DNA from: Aggregicoccus sp. 17bor-14
GTDB lineage: Bacteria > Myxococcota > Myxococcia > Myxococcales > Myxococcaceae
Direction: 5' to 3'
NCBI RefSeq assembly: GCF_009659535.1
Contig: NZ_VJZZ01000001.1
Span: 1-64,000 of the forward strand
Length of the DNA: 64,000 bases
The notes beneath the pieces are model-generated. The model was not told where the DNA came from. It searched no databases and saw only the letters and a list, made by a program, of their open reading frames with translations. The stretch's first letter is position 1; each line of letters opens with the position of its first letter. The position numbers and the translations under genes were made by a program. Below, one piece after another: positions 15,534 through 22,846 of this stretch.

Positions 15534-18163
15534 GGCCCCTCCTCCGGCTCCCAGCCGCCGCGGTTCCACTGCTGGGGCACCTCGTCCAGCGCGTCCTCGC
15601 CGTAGACGAAGAAGCGCGCCCAGGCGGGGCCGAGGCCCTGCGCCTTCAGGCTCACCCAGTGCACGCCCGGGGCGAGGTCCTCCCCCAGGGTGACGGGGAC
15701 GGTGCGCGCGTGCCAGTGCACCTCGGGCTGGCCGCGCGGGAAGGCCGCGGGCTTGTCGGAGGCGGGCAGGGCGAGCTCGCGCTGGGCGCGGGTGAGGCGC
15801 GGTAGCAGCTGTCCGGTGCGCCGGCGCGGCGCGCCCCCGTCCAGGCTCACCCGCAGCCGGGGCGCGCTGCTCGCGGCGCGGCTCTGGGTGTAGAGCACCA
15901 TGTTGAGGGTGACGGCGCCCCGCCCGCGCTTCACCACGGGGATGCGCAGCCCCCCGTCCGCGAGCCGGTACACGGTGCGCGTGCGCAGCCCGCCCTCGCC
16001 CTCGCCGCCCGCAGGGGGACGGTTGAGCAGCGCGCTCAGGCCCTGGGCGCTCGAGCGCAGGAGCACCTCGTGGACGCCGGGAGGGATGGGGGGCAGGAGC
16101 TCGCGCGAGCGCGTGGCGTGCAGCACCGCGCGGTGCAGGGGCGCACCATCCAGCAGCACCTCCACCTCGCTGCCCAGCGCGGCCGCGTCCTCCAGCCGCA
16201 GCTGCAGCTCGGGGCGCGTGGGCACGCGCGAGTCGAAGTGGGCGCGCACGGCGCCGCGCTCCGGGGAGAGCAGCGTGAAGGCTGCCTTCGCGGCGTCCTG
16301 CCCGCGCGCATCCGGGTCCACCGGCTCCAGCAGCTCCTGGGTGGGCGGCGCGCCCTCGGGCGCGAGCGTGAGGGGCACCCCGGAGGTGACGTGCGTGGGC
16401 TCGGGCACGATGGGCTCGAGGCCCACCTGGCTGACCAGCTGCACCTCGGCGCCCTGCGCGGCGAGGGCGCGGTGGTTGAAGGGGCGCAGCGGATACCAGC
16501 TGCGCTCCTCGAGCGGAGCGTGGCGCCAGCGCACGTCGACGAGCGTCTCGTCGGAGTAGGGCGCCGAGGCGCTGGGCCCCTCCTTCGCCTGCAGGAAGCT
16601 GTAGAGGTTGAGCGCGGTCGGGTGCGAGGCCTGGATGCGCACGCGGCGGGTCCCGGTGGGGAGGACGAGCCGCGCGCTGGCGGGGCGCGACACGCGCGCG
16701 GCCTGCTCGGCCACCCGCATGCCCTGCGCCTCCTCGCTGCCGCCCACGCCCTGCTCGCAGGGCAGCAGCCCCTGCGCGAGCGGCGGCAGGTTCACCTGCT
16801 CGAGCTCGGCGCCCTCGGCGCCCACGTCCATCCGGGCCTCGCTCAGCGAGCGGCCCCGCGCATCGAGCATCGTCAGGGTCACGCTGCTGGGGCCCGCGCC
16901 GAGCGAGCGCGCATCCAGGCGCAGGAGGCGCGCGGCGGCGTCGCCGTCCGCCTCCACGGCGAGCTCGTAGGCCTGGCAGCCCGGGCCCGCCACGTAGCTC
17001 TCGACCCGGCGCGTGTCCGGCAGGTACGCGATGCGCGCGCCCGCGGCTGCCGCTCCCACGGCGCCCTTGAGCGGCTCGGGGGCGAGCCACGCCTCGCGCG
17101 GGCCCTCGATGGCGTAGCGCAGGTCACCTGCGGCGCCGTTGGCGAGGGTGAGGGTGTGGATGCCCTCGGGCAGCTCCACCTCGGTGGTGCTCAGGTCCCC
17201 CGCGGCAGGGGCCGCGAGCTTGCGCGCCTGGGCATGCCCGTCCGCGCCCAGCGTGCTCAGCTCCACCGCGTCCGGCACGGGCGCGGTGGCCTGCGGCGAG
17301 ACGCTCCAGAGGCGCACCAGCAGCCGGGTGGGGCCCTTCACGTTCACGGCCACGGCGCGGTGCGCATCGAGCCGCTCCTGCGCGGACTCGGCCACCTCCA
17401 GCAGCGGGAGGCGGAACGCGGTGCGGTACACCGGCTCGGTGCGGTAGTCCTGACCCTCCTCGCCGTCCGCGCCCACGCGCAGCCACTGCGCCTCGGTGAG
17501 CGCGCGCTGGGTGGTGGGCGTGAGCTTCGCCCAGGGCTCGAAGGTGACGCGCTCGGCGCGAGTCTCGGCGCGGGCGACGGCGCGCGCCTTGCCCGAGATG
17601 GACAGCGGCATCGCGGCCTGGCCGCGCGCGTACACGCGCACCAGCAGCGCGCCGCGGGTGCCCGGGTAGCGCAGCTCCAGAGTGGAGGAGCCGGAGCCCG
17701 GAGGGAGGGTGAGGGGGAGCTCGCGCCCGTCGGTGAGCTGCACGCCGGGGTCCGCGGTGAAGGCGCTCTCCTGCATCCACAGCCCGTCCACCGGCTGCGC
17801 CTTGCTCTGGCGCGTGCGGGTGAAGAGCCGGCGCGCGAGCAGCGGCTGGCCCTGCGCGCCGGCGCCGAGCAGCCGCAGGTCCACGCCGTACACGTACTGG
17901 TTCTCGGGGGCGTAGGTCTCCCCGGGCGGCAGGACGAGGTGGGTCATGATCCGCAGCGCCTGTGCATCCGTGGGCAGCGGGATGCGCAGCGAGGTGCCCG
18001 GCTCGAGGCGGTAGAACACGAGCCGCTCCGCGTCCGCGTACTTCGCGTCGCGCGCCACGGTGGGCGAGTTGGCGTTCCAGAGCACGCCGGCGCTCGCGGC
18101 CCACACCAGGCCGAGGCTCAGCAGGAGGCCCACGAGGGCGCTGACGCGAGTCGTCCGCTTCAC
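15530..18163 (-). CDS. Large periplasmic beta-rich protein of the CapB/CapC operon
   Basis: An 877-residue protein with an N-terminal signal or anchor segment (MKRTTRVSALVGLLLSLGLVWA), then almost entirely beta-rich sequence with recurring strand-turn signatures such as LPEGIHTLTLANG, PPGVHEVLLRSS and LAPGVHWVSLKAQG, suggesting several immunoglobulin-like or jelly-roll modules in series. There are no catalytic motifs I recognise. The start overlaps the capC stop by four bases (ATGA), and its own stop overlaps the hydrolase-like gene (GTGA). In Bacillus the third subunit of the synthase is CapA/PgsA; no CapA-like protein exists here and this one shows no similarity to it, but its position makes it a candidate periplasmic scaffold linking the inner-membrane synthase to the outer-membrane barrel. 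The function is unknown. Confidence 0.75.
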   Translation of the reverse strand: MKRTTRVSALVGLLLSLGLVWAASAGVLWNANSPTVARDAKYADAERLVFYRLEPGTSLRIPLPTDAQALRIMTHLVLPPGETYAPENQYVYGVDLRLLGAGAQGQPLLARRLFTRTRQSKAQPVDGLWMQESAFTADPGVQLTDGRELPLTLPPGSGSSTLELRYPGTRGALLVRVYARGQAAMPLSISGKARAVARAETRAERVTFEPWAKLTPTTQRALTEAQWLRVGADGEEGQDYRTEPVYRTAFRLPLLEVAESAQERLDAHRAVAVNVKGPTRLLVRLWSVSPQATAPVPDAVELSTLGADGHAQARKLAAPAAGDLSTTEVELPEGIHTLTLANGAAGDLRYAIEGPREAWLAPEPLKGAVGAAAAGARIAYLPDTRRVESYVAGPGCQAYELAVEADGDAAARLLRLDARSLGAGPSSVTLTMLDARGRSLSEARMDVGAEGAELEQVNLPPLAQGLLPCEQGVGGSEEAQGMRVAEQAARVSRPASARLVLPTGTRRVRIQASHPTALNLYSFLQAKEGPSASAPYSDETLVDVRWRHAPLEERSWYPLRPFNHRALAAQGAEVQLVSQVGLEPIVPEPTHVTSGVPLTLAPEGAPPTQELLEPVDPDARGQDAAKAAFTLLSPERGAVRAHFDSRVPTRPELQLRLEDAAALGSEVEVLLDGAPLHRAVLHATRSRELLPPIPPGVHEVLLRSSAQGLSALLNRPPAGGEGEGGLRTRTVYRLADGGLRIPVVKRGRGAVTLNMVLYTQSRAASSAPRLRVSLDGGAPRRRTGQLLPRLTRAQRELALPASDKPAAFPRGQPEVHWHARTVPVTLGEDLAPGVHWVSLKAQGLGPAWARFFVYGEDALDEVPQQWNRGGWEPEEGP

Positions 18164-21100
18164 GGGCGCACCTCCTTGCTACGACCGGCAGCCGGGGCGG
18201 GCAGCTCCGCGGCGACGAGGAGGGGACTGCGCTGGCGCAGGGCGCGCTCGCCGGCCTCCCGCACCTCGGGGCTCCCGGGGGTCAGCTCCACCCGTGGCAG
18301 GGGCGACAGCTCCTCCTGCAGGAAGTACACGCCGCGCAGGAGCCGGCGGCCCTGGCGCGCCTCCAGCAGCAGGTAGGGCAGGCCCTGCTCGCGGCTCCAC
18401 GCCACCTCCACCCGCTCGGCGACGCCCGCGCGGGTGCGCGCGTGGGCGAGCGCCCGCAGATCGTGGATGTTCTGCTGACGCAGGCGCCGCTCGGCGGCCG
18501 CCGCCAGCTGCTCGAAGTGCTCGCGCAGCACCGGGGGCACCGCGCCGCTCAGCGGCTGCAGGCCCGGGGTGAGCAGGCTCTCGAGGGGCGGTCGCGAGTC
18601 GGTGGGCAGCGGCCCGAAGCCCGCGAGCGCGAGCTGCTCGGGCGTGGTGCGCGGGCCCACGTAGGCGCCGCGCAGGTGCTCGGAGAGCCACAGGGTGGCG
18701 AAGGGCGCACCGCCGAAGGTGCTGGAGAAGGCCTGCTGGGGGCTCGAGTCGCTGAGGCCCGCGAGCTCCGGAGAGCCGTCGTGGTAGCGCACCAGCGGCT
18801 TCATCCAGCCCAGGGGCCCGGAGGGCGCGAGCAGCGCCTCGAGCGCGCGGGGCCGCTGCGCGGCGCTGAGCACCGGGCCGTCGAGCTCCACCAGCACGTC
18901 CGCCGCCACGGCGGGCCGCGAGGAGAAGCCGCGCACCTGCAGCGTCAGGCCGCCCTCCGCCGGTAGGCTGCGGTGCAGCGCCTGGTGGAAGGCCTGGAAG
19001 GCCGTGCGGTAGTTGCCCGGGCTCGCCGCATCCGCCGCATCCGCGAGCAGCAGCGCGCGCCCCTGGTCCGCCGACCACACCTCGAGCGCCACCGGCAGGC
19101 TGCCGGCGTCACGGCCCACGGTCGGAGCCTCGACGGCGAGCGGCGCGCCGCCCGCGCGCACCAGCAGCGCCGCACCCAGCCGGCCCCGGGCACCCTCGGC
19201 GTCCGTCACCAGCCAGCAGCGCCCGTCGGGCGTGCCGCAGCCCTGCACGGGCCTCACCTGGAGCTCCATCAGCGAGGCCATGAGCGTGGCCCAGCGCAGC
19301 TCGTCCTCGCGGGCAGCGGACTCCGCCGGGGCGCCCGCGCCCGGCGTGGCCGCGGCGAGCAGCGGCGCGGCCACCTGGCGCTCCAGCACCGCGAGCTCCG
19401 CCTCGGAGGGAGCGGGCGCAGGCGCGGCGCCGGGCGCAGCGGGCGGCTGCGCGGGCGCAGAGAGCGTGGCGAGCAGGGCGTCCGGGGCGAGCGAAGGGCC
19501 CAGGCCGCCCGCGCGCGCGAGCACCGCGGCTCGCAGGGTGCGCGGGTGGGCGCGCAGCACGCTCACGCGCCCCTCCTCCCAGGCGAGGCCCGGCTCGGGC
19601 GGCGCCTCGGAGGTGACGTGGGCGCCGGGCCACAGCGCCCCGGGCGCGGGCTGGGCAGCGCGCGCCTGGTGCAGGCGCACCTCCCCCTCGGGGAGCGCGG
19701 CGTCCGCGCGGACGAGGATGCGCGGGTGGGCGTCCAGCGCGCCGTGCGCGCGCAAGAGCGGCGTCTGCTCCTCGAGCAGCGCATCGCCCTGGCGCAGGCC
19801 GGCGGCGCGCGTGTCCACCCCGCTCACCAGGAGCACGCGGCACTGGACGCGCTCGCAGAGCACGGCGGCCGCCTCGGCGCTGGGGGCCTCGCTCGAGGGG
19901 CGCGGCACCTCGAGCACCGGCCCCGGGGCGCCGGGCACCAGCACCGCGGTGTCCCAGCCCAGGCGCCCGCCCAGCCGCTCGCGCTCGGCGAGCACGAAGC
20001 GGGGGCGCGCGCCGGGCGCCTCGGCCGCGAGCGGACGCAGGTCCAGGCCCAGGCGCAGGGCCTCCTGCTGCACCGCGGCCTGCTCCTCGGCGCTCCCGGT
20101 CTCCAGCCAGCGGTCCACGTGGCGCCAGAGCACCGAGTAGCGGCGCAGCTCGTTGCGGCGGCGGCGCAGCGGGGCGTCGCCGCCCTCGTTCTCCCGCGCC
20201 GTCACCCGCGCGAGCGCCATGGCGCCCATGGGGGTGTGCGAGAGCCCCAGGGTGGGGGCCTCGGCGCGCGCATCCTCGGGCGTCGCGACGGCGGTGTGGG
20301 GCTCGATGAGCGAGAGGCCGAAGCCGATGAGGCTGCCCAGCAGGAAGCCCGCGAGCGAGGTGTGCAGGCTGGGCAGCACGATGCGCGCCACCACCTGCTT
20401 CTGGAGGATCTTCACCGCGAGCAGCGTGGGCACCAGGTAGCCGAAGCCGAAGAGGTCGGTCACCTTCAGCCCGGGCACGCGCCCGCCCAGCGCCCAGCCG
20501 ATGCAGAACTTGAGGACGAAGCCGAGCGTGAAGACGAGCACCGTCTTGCGCGGGCCCTCCAGGTTCGCGGTGCGCAGGCCGGGCAGGGTGAGCACCGCGC
20601 GGGTGCCCAGCACCAGCAGCAGGACCTCGGCCACGGTGGCCAGCAGCTTGCCCGGAGACAGCCAGGTGAGGGCGAGCAGCGCCGGCACGAGGATGCCGTT
20701 GAAGTCCCAGCCGTAGAGCAGGTTGAAGCGCGCCGCGAGCAGCGCCGTCACCAGCAGGATGATGTAGGCCTTGGGGCTCGCGAGGAAGCTGCGCGCGATG
20801 TCCTCGTACACCAGCTCCAGGCTGCCGAAGGACAGGTTGGTGCCCGGCAGCAGCACCCAGCGCAGCACCGCGTAGGTGAGGAACACGGGCACGCCCACCT
20901 GCAGCAGGCCGCGGCGCAGCTTCAGCTTCCAGAAGGCATTCGCCGTGAGCGGCACCAGCACGAGGCCGATGCTGTGCAGGCTGCGGTCGAGCACGAAGGT
21001 GGTGTCGAAGCGGGCGTCCAGCCAGTGGCCCACGTAGGGCAGCAGCCACGCCTCGCTCACCGCGCGCACGAGCACGCTGGCGAGCACCACGAGGAAGAAG

Positions 21101-21387
21101 CGGTCGCGGCCGAAGAAGGCGCTCCACGCACCCGTGCGGCTCACGCCTGCGGACAGCAGCACCGCGAGCCCGTAGGTGAGCAGCGCCTCCACGGCGACCG
21201 TGGCGCCCGCCTCCGGGTTGATGACGAAGATCGAGGCCAGGTAGCCGGGGACGACGAGGCCCACGAATACCCACCCCAGCGTCTCCGTGAGCAGCGCCAG
21301 GATCAGCACGCCCACGAGCACCGCGACGAGGATCGAGGTATCGAGGCTGTACGGCGGGAAGAGTGTCAGCGTCGACAAGAGAGCCAT
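18160..21387 (-). CDS. capC: CapC/PgsC-type synthase subunit, doubled, with periplasmic region
   Basis: A 1075-residue protein. Residues 12-365 are membrane-embedded and contain two CapC-like units: the first with LGWVFVGLVVPGYLASIFV, the second with YGWDFNGILVPALLALTWL followed by FGFGYLVPTLLAVKILQKQ. Bacillus PgsC is one unit of about 150 residues (TGIVPAGLVVPGYLGLVF). CapC is the membrane partner of CapB in making and moving the polymer. Residues about 370-1075 are soluble and probably extracytoplasmic. Two segments there (about 460-530 and 720-830) follow the pattern of the PghP-like enzyme of this operon but lack its histidines: EVPRPSSE and EAPTVGRDAGS replace QAPHAYFDVGT, and LQVRGFSS replaces VQVHGFGK. 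This is the first gene of the operon. No strong Shine-Dalgarno was seen at the ATG. Confidence 0.82.
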   Translation of the reverse strand: MALLSTLTLFPPYSLDTSILVAVLVGVLILALLTETLGWVFVGLVVPGYLASIFVINPEAGATVAVEALLTYGLAVLLSAGVSRTGAWSAFFGRDRFFLVVLASVLVRAVSEAWLLPYVGHWLDARFDTTFVLDRSLHSIGLVLVPLTANAFWKLKLRRGLLQVGVPVFLTYAVLRWVLLPGTNLSFGSLELVYEDIARSFLASPKAYIILLVTALLAARFNLLYGWDFNGILVPALLALTWLSPGKLLATVAEVLLLVLGTRAVLTLPGLRTANLEGPRKTVLVFTLGFVLKFCIGWALGGRVPGLKVTDLFGFGYLVPTLLAVKILQKQVVARIVLPSLHTSLAGFLLGSLIGFGLSLIEPHTAVATPEDARAEAPTLGLSHTPMGAMALARVTARENEGGDAPLRRRRNELRRYSVLWRHVDRWLETGSAEEQAAVQQEALRLGLDLRPLAAEAPGARPRFVLAERERLGGRLGWDTAVLVPGAPGPVLEVPRPSSEAPSAEAAAVLCERVQCRVLLVSGVDTRAAGLRQGDALLEEQTPLLRAHGALDAHPRILVRADAALPEGEVRLHQARAAQPAPGALWPGAHVTSEAPPEPGLAWEEGRVSVLRAHPRTLRAAVLARAGGLGPSLAPDALLATLSAPAQPPAAPGAAPAPAPSEAELAVLERQVAAPLLAAATPGAGAPAESAAREDELRWATLMASLMELQVRPVQGCGTPDGRCWLVTDAEGARGRLGAALLVRAGGAPLAVEAPTVGRDAGSLPVALEVWSADQGRALLLADAADAASPGNYRTAFQAFHQALHRSLPAEGGLTLQVRGFSSRPAVAADVLVELDGPVLSAAQRPRALEALLAPSGPLGWMKPLVRYHDGSPELAGLSDSSPQQAFSSTFGGAPFATLWLSEHLRGAYVGPRTTPEQLALAGFGPLPTDSRPPLESLLTPGLQPLSGAVPPVLREHFEQLAAAAERRLRQQNIHDLRALAHARTRAGVAERVEVAWSREQGLPYLLLEARQGRRLLRGVYFLQEELSPLPRVELTPGSPEVREAGERALRQRSPLLVAAELPAPAAGRSKEVRP

Positions 21388-21567
21388 GGATTGGCTCTAC
21401 GAGATGGTGACGCCCGACCCACTCTGCCAGCACCCAGCGTTCGCGGGTGCGCCCTCACCGTGCGCTAGGTGACCTCCCGTAGGCTCGCGAGTGTCGGGAA
21501 GTGCGCTGCAACTGGACCCCGGGATCGGCTCGCGGCCCGGGAGCGGCTTTCAAGCTGCGTCCGGCCT

Positions 21568-21583
21568 CCTTCCTGCAGGAAGG
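21568..21583. promoter_or_regulatory. 16-bp perfect palindrome upstream of capC
   Basis: CCTTCCTGCAGGAAGG is a perfect palindrome in the 206-bp gap between the hydrolase-like lipoprotein gene (stop at 21594) and the capC start (21387). It may be an operator for the capC operon, or the core of a short hairpin after the lipoprotein gene, since it lies only ten bases beyond that stop. No clear promoter hexamers were seen. The rest of the gap shows nothing I can name. Confidence 0.4.
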
Positions 21584-21593
21584 GGCGCGGGCC

Positions 21594-22727
21594 TCAGCTG
21601 CAGGCCGGGGTGGCGGCTGCCGGACACTTCGCGCCGGCGCCGGGCATGGTGCAGGGGATGGTGTCCGCGAGCCCCTCGCCCACCGGGTCCTCCTTCGCGC
21701 CGCCGCGCAGGATGGGACCCTGCTCCACGTGCAGGAAGCGGTCGCTCGCGGCGCCGCCCTCGGTGTAGCAGCCGTCACTCGCGCCGTTGTCCAGGCGCCC
21801 CTGCACGTTGGTGGAGCCGCACAGCGGGCGGAACTGGCCGTTGTCGTTCACGTCGTTGCAGGAGTAGGCGAGGCCGTCCGTCGTCTTGAGGTAGCTGTTC
21901 ACCGAGTCGCGCAGCCGCAGCGAGAGCGAAGTCGGCCGCGCCGTGCGGGTGCCGTCGCTCACCACGGCGGCCTCCTTGCCGGCGGTCTCCATGCCGTGGA
22001 GGCTCACCGCCACCGCGCTGGGGTAGGCGGCGCGCAGCGCCTTGTGCGCGGCGGTGAAGTAGTTGTCCGCGAAGTGCGCGGCGTCCGAGGTGCGCAGCTT
22101 CCCGCCGCACACCGCCGTCGCGCCCGTGTCGCACGCGGTCTTCGCCGCGGAGGCGCAGCGGTTCACGCCGGTGATGATGAGCGCGCGCGCTCCCAGCGCC
22201 ACCACCTGCTTCGCCCCCTGCTCGAGCGTGCCCTGGTCGGAGTCCGCGTGCGGGGTCTCCAGCCACAGGTCGCGCGCGGGCGAGAGGTTGATGGCGAAGG
22301 TGCCGGCGCCGGTGCGCGGCGCCTTCTCCTCCACGATCAGCCAGGAGGCGCCGCTGCTCGCCTCGCGGAAGCGCGAGACCTCGAAGCCCAGCTTCTCCAG
22401 GTCCGCCACGGCGGAGGGGTCCACCGGACCGAGCAGGCGGCCGAACGCGCGCTGGAAGGCCTGCAGGTCGCTGCTGCTGGGCTCGCGGAACTGGGAGGTG
22501 TTGGCGGAGAGGATCACCGCCTTGTCCAGCCGCTGCGAGAGGTCTCCCTGCTCGCTGGACAGGCCGCTGAGCGCCTGACAGGCGGCGGGGGCGAGCTGGG
22601 GCTGCGACACGGGCGCGGAGGAGCCCTGGGCGGTGGGGTCCGAGGACCCTGCACCCGGACCGCAGGCGGCAAGGGGGAGGGCGAGGAACAGCGCGAGGAC
22701 GGATGCTCGGTAGGCGTAGTTCGTCAC
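21594..22727 (-). CDS. PghP-like putative hydrolase, lipoprotein paralogue
   Basis: A 377-residue lipoprotein with lipobox LALPLAAC (C22) and a low-complexity linker. The domain from about 110 to 337 aligns with the secreted hydrolase-like protein encoded at 14514-15533: LGFEVSRFR, GAGTFAINLSPARD, LETPHADSDQGT (H160, D164), RALIITGVNRCAS, DAAHFADNYFTAAHKAL, VSLHGMETA (H244), VVSDGTR, GSTNVQGRLDNG and FLHVEQG (E335). The third presumed metal ligand (H188 of the paralogue) is Asn here. Cysteines at 191, 199, 207, 290, 303 and 320 suggest disulfides. GTG start. It lies upstream of capC on the same strand, separated by 206 bp. It is probably an outer-membrane-anchored enzyme or polymer-binding protein of the same system; activity is uncertain because of the Asn. 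Confidence 0.62.
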   Translation of the reverse strand: MTNYAYRASVLALFLALPLAACGPGAGSSDPTAQGSSAPVSQPQLAPAACQALSGLSSEQGDLSQRLDKAVILSANTSQFREPSSSDLQAFQRAFGRLLGPVDPSAVADLEKLGFEVSRFREASSGASWLIVEEKAPRTGAGTFAINLSPARDLWLETPHADSDQGTLEQGAKQVVALGARALIITGVNRCASAAKTACDTGATAVCGGKLRTSDAAHFADNYFTAAHKALRAAYPSAVAVSLHGMETAGKEAAVVSDGTRTARPTSLSLRLRDSVNSYLKTTDGLAYSCNDVNDNGQFRPLCGSTNVQGRLDNGASDGCYTEGGAASDRFLHVEQGPILRGGAKEDPVGEGLADTIPCTMPGAGAKCPAAATPACS

Positions 22728-22846
22728 GGTCCGACACGAACGCCTGACAAGGGGCGCCCATTCGGACTCTTCGGGCCCGCTCGGAGAGCGGGCGAGCAGC
22801 AGAGGCCCCGCAGGGCCTGCCGCTCGATGCTAGAGGCTCGGGGGGA

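Noticed and set aside
9384-15605. A 2073-codon plus-strand frame across the barrel and hydrolase genes
   Set aside because: Same antisense artefact; it has no ribosome site, no fold-like pattern, and the opposite strand gives a signal peptide, TPRs and barrel strands.
15534-17090. A 519-codon upstream extension of the hydrolase-like gene
   Set aside because: The extension lies wholly inside the 877-residue gene in another frame and is Arg/Ala-rich noise. The GTG at 15533 has a strong ribosome site and starts a signal peptide.
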